Source: Liolophura sinensis
Lineage: Eukaryota > Mollusca > Polyplacophora > Chitonida > Chitonidae
Direction of reading: 5' to 3'
NCBI RefSeq assembly: GCF_032854445.1
Contig: NC_088302.1
Coordinates: 43,378,645-43,442,644 of the forward strand
Length of the DNA stretch: 64,000 nt
The notes below the pieces were generated by a model. That model made no database searches. It saw nothing but the letters and a program-made list of their open reading frames with translations, and was not told where the DNA came from. Both the position numbers and the translations under genes were made by a program. Below, piece after piece: positions 21,237 through 36,500 of this stretch; positions within the stretch are counted from its first letter, which is position 1; the number at the start of each line of letters is the position of its first letter.

Positions 21237-21589
21237 GTGTGGACGGATTTAATTAATTCTTTCCGTCTTTCCATCATCCTTCCCACATTTTCATCATCAG
21301 TTGAATGCCCCTCTTTGCACGAATCCGTATTCCTAACTTCTTACTTTGGTATTTTATCAGTTCTTTGTTAGTTGTGTTGAGCATTGTTTTGGAAATTGGT
21401 CATGCGATTATTGACCTGGAATTTCCTTTTGGTTAACGGTTGTCTGTTTTGACCCCTAGATTTGGAGGTTAGAATAAAAGTGGATAGGGCCTACATGTGT
21501 ATTTACATGTACCGGGATGTAATGCTTTGGGTTTTACGCCGTACTTAACAGTATGAGTCATAGGTATGTGTTCTTATAATTTCTCTTCC

Positions 21590-21815
21590 TGTAGACAGGC
21601 GAGTCCATGCCGAAGACACCTAAAATGATACCCCACCCAATCGCATTATACTGACACAGGCCCAACCGGCCCTGTTTCCTTGCTCTAACCTCACAGTGCT
21701 GAGCTCCAAGCGAGGCAGCAACAAGTTCCATTTTTAAAGTTCTTTGGTATGACCCAACTTGGGTTTGATCACGACATCGAGGTGGACGGTCTAACCATTA
21801 GGCCACGGAAGCGGT
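21590..21815 (+). repeat. Dispersed repeat family B copy
   Basis: It shares 'aggcgagtccatgccg', 'tccttgctctaacctcacag', 'gctgagctccaagcgaggca' and 'tttggtatgaccca' with the copies at 6690 and 51885. It extends further, to 'ggtctaaccattaggccacg', a tRNA-like 3' end. The interval 21816-23790 shows no gene or repeat I can support. Confidence 0.65.
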
Positions 21816-23789
21816 GCATGTATATAACAAGCCCTGGACCAGTTGATATGGAGTCCAGGCTGGCTCGCATTTGGGATCGACAGGCTGTTGTTGACGACAA
21901 GAGTTTTATAAAGGCTGACTGTTAGCTTTCCCCAAACAGAAGTTAAATACGCCCATTAGGCACATAAGATGTATGTGAAGGAGTTGATTATACATATGCC
22001 CTGTTACGTCTCTCTGTGGTGTGTGAACACTGGCCCGAGGTGTTTGACCACGACCTGAAACGTCAGGTGAGAATGTGTATAGAGCTAACAAGAAAACTAT
22101 ATTTACCCACTTCAACACTTTGTTTCCAGTTACCTATTTAAACAATGTAAAACAATCACCTGAACATTTTATCGGAAGTTCACCTATCTATTTTAAATTA
22201 ACTGGTCGGTATCACTGTTAAATTTACATAAAGCCGAAAAGGCAAGTCTGCATGAATATACAGGCCTCTTAAAGCATTACCATGGTTAACCTATATGCCT
22301 AGACTTTTCATCATAAGGGACAATGGTGCGGAATACATGTCTACGTCAGGGGCTTTTATGCGACACATTATATTGATTCAAGCTAGAGGTATAGCTGTAG
22401 AACAGAAATACGATTAGTGTCGACTATGCTCATTACTCATGTAAAAAAAAAATATACGCCTACAATATGCGACCTTCAGCCACTAATTTGAAATACATGT
22501 ACGAGCTGTACGCATGTGCAATTGTTATTCAGGATGTAAGTTATTCAACCAATCTGACTTGAGAAATTTATCAGAGTGGTAAGCTGTTAACAATGATACT
22601 ATTTTAGTACAAAACTACAAATCATATAAAATAGAAATCCTACAGAATTGAGTCGCTTTTCCGCTTCAACACTAGGGCAAATGTGTGTATGCTTCGATAA
22701 AGTATTCCATATATAGTTTTGAAACCATACCTTTTTATTTTTGTGAGGTTGCATAACCGAGATATCGCACATTGAAGAAATCGAGAACAACGCCATGTTA
22801 TCATTTTAACCTATTACATTCCAGTTATTTGTGTAATCCGAGGCAGCCGTTTCCGCTGGCGTCACACGAACGCTATTATTTCCTCAGTCTAGTCCTATGC
22901 GCGTGGGGTGTGAGTGACGCTGTATTAGTGTTTCGGCCGTTTCTCTTACGTATTGCATCCTTTGGCCTTCTGATCAAAGAAGATTAAAGGTCGATTTATA
23001 GGGTTACCAATGGCTGTGGTCGTTTACGTCTGATTCCATCCCTATTCTGAAATAATTAGTATTATATTATTTTTCACATGTCCTTTCATTTAAATGGACG
23101 TTTCAACAACTGCTGGATGGGATTGTGTACAACTTGGGTAGGTTTTTAAATCAGGGATACAAATCTCTAACAACTCTAGCGTGATTTGTCAACACCTGGA
23201 TTTGTTCCAAGTGTTCAGGTCAACCATGGTGTATATAGGCAGGTTATAAGGCGGACCACTTCCTGTATTTATTTACATCATTGATTTCACTTGTTTTTCA
23301 TCCGATTTTATCAACAGTATATTGAAAACATACCGGCGGGGCACAGCCAGTTTGGCAGAAATCAAAAGATTAGGAACCTGTCAATGGTGCATGCGAACAA
23401 AATAAATGGTAAGACGTCAGTGAAGGAAAACAGGTATAGCCAAGAAGATTTGATGAGGACCAAAGATTTATTGAGAAACAGATATATTACGTATGGGTAA
23501 CAGCCCCATTTTCTGATGACGATCCTATAACTGATTTTCCGATTATCGATCCTATAACTTCTTTATCAAACGCAATAAATGTGTAATGTTTGACAGTGAC
23601 TGGAATAAGTTTTGGACAGTGATATTAAGTTTCAAATAGAACGTCCTTTTTTCGTACCAATGAGATTGTTGGTTCTTTAGGATCACCGCTCGAAAGGGTT
23701 AGGCCGATCTTTTTTCCAGCTGGATGAGATAAAAATGACAATTACGGTCATAAAGAACCAAACTGTGTGTCCTTAAACCAGCCGAATGT

Positions 23790-23945
23790 AGAAAAGTTGG
23801 TCAGCAACTTGCCAAAGGTTCGTGGTTTACCCCTGGAAACTCAGGTTTACTGGCATATAAGTCGGTTTACTAAAATTGGCCACCACTGTGTGAGTGAAAC
23901 ATGAAAAATAAACAAAATAAATGCATACTGTTATCAAAAGAACCT
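23790..23945 (+). repeat. Degenerate SINE-like family A copy
   Basis: Modules 'acttgccaaaggttcgtggt', 'ggtttactaaaattggccac' and a tail ending 'aataaacaaaataaatg' match family A in order. A reverse-oriented partner follows at about 24015-24250. Confidence 0.45.
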
Positions 23946-24014
23946 GCGGGCCCTTCGTCATTTTAAAAATAACTGTGAGATGGCTTAGGCCTGTACCTGA
24001 TAAACCTGTTTTTA

Positions 24015-24250
24015 TTTATTTGATTGTTGCTTTTTCGCCGTACTGCAGAATTTTCACTTTCAAACTGCAATGGTGATCAGCTTGTGGTTGAAGGTAAACC
24101 AACAACCTTTGGAAAGATACTCACGAACTTTTTTCACACGCCATGTTCGCTATTTGGTGGAAGACAAGGCCTTTAGCCAACGATATACTGTGTAAACGGC
24201 TCTATAAGAGACACGTTGATCGCCTTTTATCATCAACGCCCTGTAGAAAT
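24015..24250 (-). repeat. Degenerate SINE-like family A copy, reverse orientation
   Basis: The plus strand begins 'tgattgttgctttttcgccg', the reversed tail, and continues with weak matches to the body ('ggtaaaccaacaacctttgg', 'gatactcacgaactttttt'). From 24251 to 25825 nothing is recognised. Confidence 0.4.
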
Positions 24251-25825
24251 TTGATGTTTGTAATAAATACATGCCTATTGAAATAGTGGTAGTCAGTTTT
24301 TAATTTCGTAAGATAAACTTTACAGAGATAATGTAAAAACATACAAAAAAGGAAGAAAGTTTCACATTTTACATTAAAGTATAATTTGCAACATGAAAAA
24401 TACCCACGGAAACACTGTCATTGTATAATGTTAATCATATGTATTGTTCAAATGAAAAAAAAAAACAGTAAGCGGTGTGTACAGAAAGTTAAGCTGTCAC
24501 CGACAAGAAACATCTGACACAGAAGATGTGTTGATACGGCAAATATGGACACAATGTCATCGAGGCATCCAACAACAGCATTGCCTGCCATTGCTTACAA
24601 GAGCATTTTAAGATATTCACACAGAATCGGAATTGAGTTCCACAGAAAATACGTAGACATGGAAAATTATCAATTCAGCCGATAAAAGACGACTAAAAAT
24701 TACAGACGTGGTACTGAACTAAAACGTGCAATTAATATAACGCTGTTGGTCTATATTACAGTGATGAAGAAGGAACAGAAACACGCCAACTGATCAGCAA
24801 ATTTACATACTTTTGTGAACTTTATTCAAAAAGTGGAAGACTAAAACATTCTAAACATAGGTGCATGGTGGTCCAACCCGAACATGAATATACATGCGTC
24901 CATCTTATCCAAAAACACGTCCATCTTCTTTTTAGCAACTCAAGCTCCATGTCCAAATCATAACGTTACATGTAAATGTAATATAGAAGGCAGTAGCGAC
25001 ACTAGGCATTGCGAATGGGAAAAGATAACCTCTTGTATTCATAAGATGTCAAGGTGTGGCAGCATTATTTGACGATTTAACAGATGACTGTATGATATTT
25101 ATATGGTCACGATAAATAAAAACACCCACAGCGTTAGTTAAGAATGCAATGAATAAGGCAGCCGATTCACCACAGGGCGTTATAACTTATGTTGTTATTT
25201 ATGTCATTGCTGCACATGTAATCGGGAGATGATGGCTTCCTTACAAATGTCACTATGTCAGTGCTACAAACACTGGAGTATGCACAAAGTGAGGTTTGGA
25301 AGTCGACTATAGCTTAAGATCTGCAGAGCAACACAAAACAACCCGTCCATTGTCAGTCAGTATAAGCACAGTGATGCCAGTGGAGTTTAATCTAGCATGT
25401 CTCAACACCCCTACAAATTTTCTGATTTGAAACGCATCAATACACAACTTAACCTCTTAACCTCATTCAGAACAACTTTTACAATTTCCATTTCAATCAG
25501 GAACTTTGAAAGAAAAGGTCACAAGTTTTGTGACCCGTAAGGGCGTTCCCTTGTAAAACAGGTCTAAATCCAGTGCTACTCGGAAGGTCTTCAAGATTTA
25601 TAAATGTATGCTGTTTTGGAACTAGAATATTTCTGTGTATAAGCATTTTACTTTGAATAAGAATAGGCTCACATGCAGAGATTTGTGAGACTGTTTATAA
25701 CTGTGAAGATATAGCTATGTTGCAGTCCGACTAGAATCTTGTTACAGAACTACAAAATGTATACGGTGTATTTTTTAATACGCGTTTAACAGACTTTTTC
25801 GCAAAAATGATTAGTTCAGATTGTT

Positions 25826-25829
25826 CTTT

Positions 25830-25860
<31 letters not shown>

Positions 25861-26100
25861 TTTCACGTTCACCCAGGGTACATTTTACTTACATTCGAAG
25901 TCGGCCACGTATACCGGTGGCATGAATAGGCGTAATTCGGGGGAAACACGGCACCGTACATCGTCAGATGCCTGGTAAATCTCCTTACCTCAGGCCATAT
26001 ATTCAATCATTCAATCCAAGAGGTGACTGTGAACCCCAGACCTCAGTGGTCAAGCACTTCTGGTCTCAATTCAAGCAACCTCTCTATCGAATCAGCAAGG
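25826..26100 (+). repeat. (TTTA)n tract with adjoining dispersed repeat (family D)
   Basis: A (tatt)n run at 25829-25863 is followed by 'ggccacgtataccggtggca', 'gcgtaattcgggggaaacac' and 'ccccagacctcagtggtcaa', an arrangement typical of a reversed tRNA-derived SINE with its poly-tail first. Only one copy is in this window, so the family assignment rests on memory of similar lophotrochozoan repeats. 26101-27593 is probably upstream sequence of the next gene; no clear TATA box was found. Confidence 0.4.
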
Positions 26101-27593
26101 TTTAGCAGTAAATAGTTGGCGTATTACCGTTAGAAAAAAAATGACTGAGTGAAATAATGATGAAATAATTTGCAAATTTTCGTTTTATATAATATTGTCC
26201 GTTATTTGGGCTTAGTGATAGTAAAATAATTATAACAAATTTGATCACACATGCTTGACTTAACTGTGATCAAACGTTAATAGATATCATTGGGTATCAA
26301 GGATATTCCCTAATAAAATGTCACTTTCTGTGTAATCAGGTGACGCATCAGTATATGACTGTCTTATTAAGGCGGAACTATGTCTCGCCCTTATACATAT
26401 ATGTCGACGGTTACTGTATAAATGCATGCTTTATTTACTTTGGTAATTGAATAGTCAAATGGCTTCCAAATGAATACTGAAAATCTTGCGGGGGTGAAGA
26501 TTTTAACAGATTGGGTCACCTGAAAGTGTTGTCAGTAAATAATGATGAAGAGGTGTGTGTGATCAAATCCAACCAGGAAGTGTACACACCTCTGAGTCTA
26601 CAGGATACCTGTCTAATGATTTCTTTGTATCCAGAAAAAAACACATACAGAAATATAAACACACGTTTATCCAGTACGTAAGTTTATGTGTTTGACATTT
26701 TTTCCAAATTATCTCCAATGGTGAACAAAATCACTTTACCATCACGAACATTTGTCGTACTGTACCCGTGATTTCATTTCAAGCATTTCCTGCTACAATT
26801 TCTATATTTCAAAGGCGTCATTTGGAAATTCTCGAACTCTTTCTGAGTCCGTGCTCGTTCAAACACTCCTTACCGCCGACATGTATTACCACACACCTGT
26901 ATAGACGTCTTCTTGTATCATCGCGAAATCTAATTTTACTCTGGATGTGGGCCTAATTTCGTGCCGGCCTTGTAGACAGATCATGATCGAAATACAGAAA
27001 GTTTCACCGCAAACAAACCAGGAGTGGGTGTGCTAAAGCCTCTGACAGGTCCTATCAGCGGGATTGACAGCTCTCAAACACACGGGAGCTCCACCAAATT
27101 GTCCTTTTAAGGTTTGTGTGTGTCAACAAAGTTCAAAGGTCAATTTGGGTCGATTCCATGACCTGAGAAATGTGCGCGAGCCGTGGTTAAGCATGCAAAG
27201 TTGGGTCAGTTAGACTCACGCGGAGCGGGAGCGTGTCATCCAGCCTGACAGCGAGAGCATAAGAGAGATGACCCAGTGATCTGTCATCCACAACAGACGA
27301 ACAGTTACCGGTGACAGCAAAACTTCAAAACAGCTTTATTCAATACCTGAACCAAGAAGAATACTTCGTTCCTCTTACTTTGGAATATTTTACACTTCGT
27401 CGAAAGTTATTCAAAATTTAGTGGACTCCCCAGCTAAATCCTGAAGTTCTCAATGTGCCGTGTTATATCAGCCTATTTATCAACCCCGGAGGGTTGGAAC
27501 AAATTGAGCTAGCGGTGAGATCAAAGAGTTTTCACCTGTTGTACCTGGACACAGTTTACTAAACTAAGAGTTGCACTGGTACACTTTGGAGGC

Positions 27594-30500
27594 ATGACGG
27601 CCATTGACAGTTACGCCGTGCATGTTATATGTTTCCTCATTCTAACTCCATTGTCTTTGCAGAAGGTAAGTCAAATATCTGATCACAAATTTCTGTCAAC
27701 TGGTCTGATAAAGAAATGTAAATACATTCTCATCTCTTTTTTCACTTTCTGAATTTGGATTAGGTTGAAGTGAAAACTTTTAGTTATGAAAAATGTGATT
27801 TAACTGTAATAATTAGCGGAGTACTGGGAACAAGAGTTCAAGAATTGATTATCGGGCACTCGATTCGTGCGATAGGAACTGTTTAAATACGTTGTCATAC
27901 AAAGGGACGGAACAAATTGATCTTTAAGAGCAGAAGAAAGATAGGCGCACATACACTTTATGCAACAGTTCTCTTCACGATTATGACTTGAATTGATGTT
28001 AGCATTGGCAAGGTTTGAGGATTGGATATAGATAGTTTGTACAGGCTCAGGTATTTTTTGTGCTATCTCTCCAAAACACTCCGCAATGTATCTAGAAAAA
28101 AACACCCATTTAAAGCAACAACTCCGCAAGTTTCGCTTGTCAATTTTATAAACAATGTGCAGACGAACGTGGGAGATGAATATTTATTTTTCTTCAAAAT
28201 ATAGAAAAAAAAGTAAAAGAAAAAAAATACGACGACGATATGTCGACAATGTCTGTGCGCGTGTTTTATCGTGTGTTGTACACCTTGTTCAGTGTATGTG
28301 GTAAGGTGAGACAGCGTGTTATGTCTTGCACAGCTGGTCACGAAACTGCGTGTGGGCCGTGATTGACCAGGTCATCATCCACTGACGGTGCTGCTCTTCA
28401 CTACAAACATTATACATCCACAGCGTGTGGGGTGCGTCTGGGGCATCACTTATACATGAGTTTCCATGTTACGGTTTTTTCACGTCTTTATGCTTTATCT
28501 TGTAATCTGTAAAAACATAAAAAACTGAAAAAATAAACATTTTAACAAAATCAAGAACAAAATAGGCCCCTCTTTTATCTTCACAATGATAAAAATCACA
28601 ACGTCCTTAGGTATGTATTACACTTTTACACTTTCAAATTTAAAAGTCTGACAAAGACGCTGCTTTACATGCCGTATTCATGACTGAGAGAAACAGGTAG
28701 AAATATGTATTAAGGAGTGGTGTAAAGTATAATTCAAACCCGTCCGTCCGTCCCCCCCCCCTCCCTCTCTCCCTCCGTGACTTCTTTATGTGGTTAGGAG
28801 TTTCATCTAACCACCACATCTAACCAGTTGAATAATTGCGGTTTTTTTACACAAAAACCTACATAAAGCTCCTGTATATATGTATTTCTGTAGGTCTCAT
28901 TCAGCCCTGCTCTGGCGTTCTACGTTTTGTATTGATATGGCATAGACTATTCTTAAACGACATTCCACCGGGTCAGTTAGTGATAGGTGAATGGACAGCT
29001 TGGTAGGCGAACAAAAACAGACTTGAAAGTTGTAGATGTTATGCACTACAGATGCCCTTAGTGATCCGCCTGACTCAAAACACGGGCGTGTCCTCGGGGA
29101 GTGGGACCTTGAGTAGGATTGTAGAGGGCAACACCGATCGCACGTCTGATCCCCATACCGCCCTGTGACGACTGCAGTCGTCAACCGCCCCATGACTGGT
29201 TGAATGAAACGAAAATAATTCAGATCTTGTAACCTAAAACCGTCCGGGAAAAAGTATAGTCCCTTAAGGAAAGACGATATGTTTAAACAGAAAATATGAA
29301 ATAGTAAAGCCCGATGACTCCGGGTTGTGGTAATGGAGGTGTGAAAAGACTAATGAAATTCATATTATATAGTTCATTTTGGTGAAGGCTATTCTTATGT
29401 TCATGTGCATATATAACATATAGCGGTTGTAGGCGAGCAGCAATAGACGAATTATCCATGTACATTAATGTACAATAAATTAGTAGAGTTACACATAACA
29501 GACAAAAATCTCGTTATTTGGAGAGTACACTTAGTAGGCCTAAGCTGTTAAACACAGCCAGGATAGGTAGTTTACCGTTCACTCGCCTGTATAGGGTTTC
29601 GGAATTGAAAGGTTTTAGACACTGGAAGCCCTTACGTCAGAGTATGTGCTAATTGTGCCTATGAGCTATATGTTGATGTTAAATGACACGTCAGTGTGTG
29701 TGACGATATTAAGTCATGCCTTGTTACACACGCTGCACACGTTTCGCCTGTCACGCTGTGTGACGGTTTTCACTGTGTAACACGTTTATGTTAATGTCAG
29801 GCGTGCCTTGTTACACAGGTTGCACACGTTTTGCCTGTCACGGTGTCTGACGATTTTTACTATGTTCTGATGTATCATGTTGGCATGAATGTCTATTTTA
29901 GCTGTACAACGTGTTCACGCTAATGTCATGGCGTGCTACACAGGTTCCTTGATCTACATATTACAAATGTGACGCTGAGGCTACACCTGCAGGTGTAGGG
30001 GCTGTAACCATGTCATAGTGCCAATGTGTTAAATCACGAACTTATATCCCTGGGTATCAGTGATCGGTCTAATGTTTAGGCTGGGGACAACTTGGGGATA
30101 TCATAAGACGGAGGATATGCATAGGAGACATGGCTTAAGCACTTACATGAACAATTAGAATAAACCCTAACTGAGGTAAATTGGCAAGAGGCCGTGTTTC
30201 ACTGATTACGTGTGATCATTTACAAGTTACCACGGCATGGTCGCAGCTCTGTTTTCACTGTCTATGCTGTGAGTCTTGTATTACCAGTGTATATGGTAAG
30301 ACCGTGAAGACGAAGTGCTTGAAGGCGGTACCAAGCAGTGTGCGTCTTTCTGCTTCTACTAAGTTAATGGCAAACTGCAAATTTTCGCAAATGTTTTTAT
30401 ATTGTTCAGATCCAGATTAGAGCTGTACCTATACAGTGGCCGGATTCGTGTAACCCTTAAGCAGGAGGTTTATCATACTCGATAGTTCATGGACAATAGC

Positions 30501-33500
30501 CTGGTCTACTTTATGGCATCGCACAGAGACACTACAATTATGGCACCGGTCGGTTGACCCGTATACTTACTCACCCGTCACATACTGACCCATCCCAGTC
30601 ATACCACCGAGCCACCGGGTCAGCATTATTTTTGTTCGTGTATTGTAGAGGGTGTTTTATTATCTTTGGCGATCTTGATTGAAAAATGGGACTTGGGACA
30701 GTAGGTCGCTTTCCTGACCAGTTTCTTTAAATAATATTCATGACGTTGATTCAAAATACTATGTACCAGTATTCTAAGCGAATAGGATAGAGTTTTTTGT
30801 TGAGATTCATTCAACCGGAATGATAAAGGTGACAAAAATCCTACTTTCATGAACGTTACGGTGGAATGATTTAAAGAGATTCGTATTAATACCGGATATA
30901 TACAATTAAGGAGAATTACAAGCAGGTTGATGACCGGTTATGGCTGGTCATATAGATCCCTGAATCGGGAGAAGGCATTTTTGTTAAATGACCTGAGCTA
31001 GCGAGATTCTCTTTATTTAAGATTGCTTATTTTAAGTATAGCACAGAGTTTAACATTGAAAATTGGTTGGCATTACTAAGGAGTTTGAAAGTCGTTTCCC
31101 AAATAACAAAATTATTGCTATATAATCCTCTGAAACACACGTACTTGTACGAAATTAGATGATCATGAGCGAAGTGCTGTTGTGACATGTCAAGCACCCA
31201 GCATTTGTATTTTGTAAAACATGCGTAATGTAATAAATGACTTACAGCTCAGAAATGACCAGAGCGGCAACGACTGTATGCTAACGGGCAAATGGTCACA
31301 CGTAACCGGTAAAATAGGGCTCCTTGTCAATTTACATCAGTCAGGGTTTTATTCTAATTGTTCATGTAAATGTATATATAGTGGCAAATTTCACGTCCCC
31401 TAGCACCATGATTTAAGCAGCATTAAATCGGAAAAATGTGGTGATGCTAATTGAAATTTATTACGTATCACTGGTCCAGAATAACAGAAAATGCGATTTT
31501 GTAATCTTATGTACGGAAATTACATATCGTTATATAACTCACGTATTTAAAGTAAATCAGGGAGATGCTATGCGGTCCCTTATACGTGTCCAGTTCCAGG
31601 TAATTAAACTTAAGACGGCTTAATCTTGAAGTGTTACTGTTCACTGATATACTTTACTATGTTTCGGGTTGTGTACAAACTGTGTGAGGCTCTCACATGG
31701 CAGCCGCCCAGAAGGGCTGATACTTACACACGCCTTATTCGCAAAGCTCAACTCAACACAAATATTAACTGGTTTACGAGGAGTATGAGGCGTGGTGGCA
31801 AAATATATCAACTGGATAATTTTTGTTGACACTTATAAATACATATCTGTCTTCTCATAAATCCGTTAAATCCCTGCATTTCAGAGGCGTGCTTGGGGGC
31901 TTCGTTCTTGTCAGTGGCCTGTTGACCTTTGGGTTTAGCCCATTGGCATTCCATCTGCGGAATGATAACTCTATGAGCATAAAAGTGGTGGTTCAAAACT
32001 TGCAGTGGTTTGACCAGACTTGGTCTGGCTCTATATGGAATCCTTGACGCTGTAAGAGTTTCGCCTTGGCCGAAGTTATAGTTCAATAGTTGGTGGGTAG
32101 GTGGGGACTTACCCTAATTTCTTTCGGAAACAGAATTCAGTTAAAGTGACAGATACTTGTAAAACCTGCCAGTGAGAAACGTTTCCGGTAATACGTATAT
32201 ATATTCCAGGATAGTCCACTTTATAATGGGCGAGTCTCTTCCGCAGCATACTATACTGCGTGGGCAATCCTAGAAAACCTAACATCCCCAGTCATCAAGC
32301 TGTTAAAAACACACGCTCCCTGTATTCACACAAAACAGCAGCTTCAGCCAGACCATTTGTTAATGTGTTGATGATTTTGTTTACTGCGTTACAAAGTTAG
32401 AAGGTGGTTGAATTCTGGGTCACGTGTACAGGTAGACTATGAGTAGACAACACACGGAAGAACAACCGTAGAGTTCCGACATTTGCCGGGGAAAAATTTG
32501 AACAAGTATGTCATTAATTACGTAGGAAAAACAAACGAGACAAAACACCCTCTAGCAGTCTGCAAATCCAGGTGTAAATGTCAATTTCAATCTACTTTGT
32601 TACCTGCGATTTGTAATTACATGCGGGGTTTTGGGTATGTTAGGATTGGCAGCGTTAGATAGATGGGTTGTTTGTACATTCACTTTTAACTGTATACATT
32701 TTGATGCAACAAGCAAAGAATGCAAGCTGCATGTCGGCTGATTTTTGTCAGTTCGAATGTCGACAGAATTTGACTGGTAGGAAGCGTAGTGCGGATAAAC
32801 GAATCTGTTTGTGACACGGCATAGATAATCTGTGTGCCACATGATGAGTGCAAAACATTAAATGTGCCGAAACGAAAACCACTTTGATGACATTTCTGAT
32901 GAATATTCTTAAATAATCGAAACCTGGCCACTTTATCAATTTCAAGATGAATAGTTTATTGTGACAGAGAATGAATAAAGAATTATAGCTTTAGGCTACA
33001 TCTAAAATATTACCTTCTAGCCTATGCTTCCCCATTTGTGTGTACCTGGACGTCGATTACAGTTGATTTTCATCGTGCTGGATATTTTTTTCCTACTGAC
33101 AATGTGCCAGTATTGATTCAGCAAATTTGTCCCCAGGAATGGATATCCCATGAGCCGTGTTTCTGTTCAAATGAAATTCCTGTTGGGTTATATTGTCGAA
33201 ACCGAGTGCATCAGTTGTATCGACGGTTTATTCATATTGTAGGCCTACAGGTCAAGGGGATAATAATGGGATGACCAAACAGTCAAATAACAGAGCAGCG
33301 TGCAGCCTACGGACTAGCCGTGACCAACCGTAGGCTGTTCCGAACTCAATGGCCTTATATAGATTTCTTAAGATTTCACTGGTTAAGTGATTATCTAGCA
33401 AAGGTGTTGTTCCAATTAACTCAGCAGTGTGACAAATAGTTAATTTTCAAAATCCCATAATATTTGAATAACAGTTTGTAATGTTTAATACAGTGTAACC

Positions 33501-36500
33501 ACACAGTGTTGAAATGTAGGCGTTTGGTGAATTGAAAAAGGCGAACACCAGTTAGTAAACGTAGTTTTCATGATTCTTCCAGTCAATTTGGAAGAACTGT
33601 ATAATCTAGACCAGAGTGTGTTGCTGCTCTATTAGTGTCTCTGAGTCCATATCATTTAGCGTCAGTAGACGTCATTACTCTGAAATCACGTATTCTTAGA
33701 ATGCGTTTGTTCGCCAACTATTCTTGGTGCGCGGCAAAACTTGAAGTGCGGTTTTTCTAAATATTTACGTGCTGATGTAACCAGTGTTGTTTTGTCTTGC
33801 CAAACTCGTGTTATTTCACATTTTTGACAGTAACAACAAGTGCATTTTTACCATGATCCAAGTGCTGGCTTAGCTGAGTTAGACAAGATGTAAAAAATAT
33901 CAATCACCGTGCCAGAAATGTGCACTTGGCCCTTAACGAAGGAGGTGCTCTGGCAACCTTTTTTTCCATAGTTGCACTTGAATCAGCGGAAAACATGATG
34001 TATTCTTAAGTATTTTCGAATCAACCGCGCTACTGCCTGAACATTTGATTTAAAACATTTTACCTAGTCATAAAGGTTATACAATGTCTACAACATGATC
34101 ACTGCACTGCTAGACCCAACATGTGATTAAAGTAATATTGCAACTTTTAACCCTGAATTGCCTGTGTCTTTAACCTTTGATGAGCAGAGTAGGCCTATTG
34201 ATGTTGGGCGAAACGGTAAGAATGTTAATCACTTACTTTGTGTTAGTAAGTGCGTGACCAATTTGCCAAATTATACAAATTTTATACACATTAATATCAC
34301 GTCACTGAGTGAGTTATCAATATGTAAAATTAGAGCTTTTAGCGCAGACTGGAGCAGTGACATGCCTTCAGTGGCGCCAGTAAACACAATGGGTGCAATT
34401 TCGGGTGCATAATATCAATTCATTTAATATAGAGACGGTACTTGTCTCTTATCATATTCTTATCTTGGATGATAACTGTTCACGTGCACACACATATTTT
34501 GTAAGTCAGATAACAGCTGTATCTTTGTTTCTGGCTAGCTGACGATTATATCTATTTCCAAGCAATATAGCTCTTTGCACTCTACAAATAAATCAAGAAA
34601 AAAATGGCCGACGTATAGTAGCAATTTGCGACGCACGCGCATTTTAAAAATGCATTACCTAGAACAGGAAGAACACGTATCACAACAACAGCAATGTTGT
34701 GGAACTGCTTTTCGCCACTTAAAAATTACCAGATAATGCGTGTAGAATCGAGAGGGACAGCAGATCACGTTACGGCCAGTTTGGTTGAAACACGATGACC
34801 AGGCCAATGTTTCTAAGATCATTAGGTGGAACCAGAGCTAACATATGGGGTTCCTTTCTGATAATTCTACGATTTTGTGTTCAGCTTTTGTTATTTGCTA
34901 AACTGCAGATTGACCGGCGCTTCGGGTTTCTGAAGTCCAAGCTCCACTATAGGCATAACGAAAGCTGACCCTTACTTATCTAGTGTGAGAAGGACATAAT
35001 CTTATGTCTATGGATTTTGCGGGAATTCTGATAAACACGAGTATAATGCTGTGAGAACTTACACATGTTGTCCTGGTCGGATGGTTTGTATGAAGACCTG
35101 ACTAAGACTGATACTTGTTTTTAGAGGTGGACATGTACGACCTGCAGTCCGGGTTGTCTAGGGGCTGATATGCTGAAGCTAAGAAGATGTTGATCGGAGG
35201 GATATTGGAGGGCATTTTGTAGGTGGCGAGGAGAGAAAGGTTTGGAATATCTTTCTCCTTCCCTTAAGCCGTGCGTGTTTATCGATGCTCCGGTGAGATC
35301 CTGCCTCTGTTGGTGTAAGGATCCCAGGGGACTGCTCTTCCTTGCCTGTCTCCAATGTCCCCCGCACTCATCGATCTCATTACCTGGCTCAGATTTACCG
35401 TTAAACCGTGTCCGAACTTGAACCGTGAGTTTGATACTAAATCACAGACCTTTCACATGGTCTTCAAAACTTCAAGGTCACCTTCGTCGGCAAATATTTG
35501 ACTGAAATCAATCATCATGAATGTAGCGTGCTTACGATGTACAGGTAAAGTAGTTTTAAGAATTTTGAAGTACTTGGGAAAAACTACAAGTGTCACTTTC
35601 TCTCAGATTTCAGCAAATTTTGAGTTGAATTTTTTTCGTCTGGTATGCTATTCTTCAGCGACACAAATGATGTTGCTCCTGTACCGCAAGGTTACATCTC
35701 ATCTTTTCGTGCATAAAGCACAGATTTCGTCTCACCTAATAAAACAAAATTAAGATGTTACCTGGCACATGACCTTGCGCAAATGAGGAAGTTTTCCTGC
35801 TTGTAATTCAGTAGCATGTAATCTCTATTGTGTAGTGTTAGTTCTAGCCTTTGACAATTTCTGGATATACTAATGTCGTAAAACGCACAATTTGCAAGAG
35901 AATGCTGGTCATATTATTATGACGATGTTAATCTCCTGTGTTGGACGATATTCTTTGGAATTTTGTATAACACACGTTGCGTTTCCCAGGCTATCTACCG
36001 CACGTTTGCGTTTCTCAAGCTCCCATCTCACCTCAACCGTTTAGGATCTGTCCCCATTATTTGACACTTGACGACATTGGAAAGTGCTGACAGTATACAA
36101 TATTTCCTCTTTCTCCCCCACATACAGGACATCCGCTTTACACCCGAATATTTTAATGTTTATCCAAATTTCGCGTTCGTTTTTGATGATGTGTTGTGCA
36201 GTGTACATAGATTTCATAGCGATCAAGTGGCAGCATGGCTGGAATTAATGGCGATTTGAAGTCGTCTTTGCTTGCGGGCTTGCTCAGTCATTGCTTTGAA
36301 TTGAAAGTTCAAACATGGCGCCTCGTGTTCAAGACGTGCGGTGAATTGAGATGACAGGAATGTATCGGGTCCTTCCGCGATCAGAGCGAGGCACGACTAG
36401 CAACGACCATACGCCGCGAGACGTCTCACGCTCCGATAGTTTGATAAGAATTCATCGAAGTATTCCATTTTTCAATGCAACTTTTATTCGTTTAATGAAA

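Noticed and set aside
31808-32086. 92-residue minus-strand frame (with a plus-strand frame overlapping)
   Set aside because: No recognisable domain, lies inside a large intron, and no splice sites agree; possibly an old repeat.
33303-33337. 10-bp stem hairpin (cagcctacgg / ccgtaggctg)
   Set aside because: Short and isolated; can occur by chance in 64 kb.
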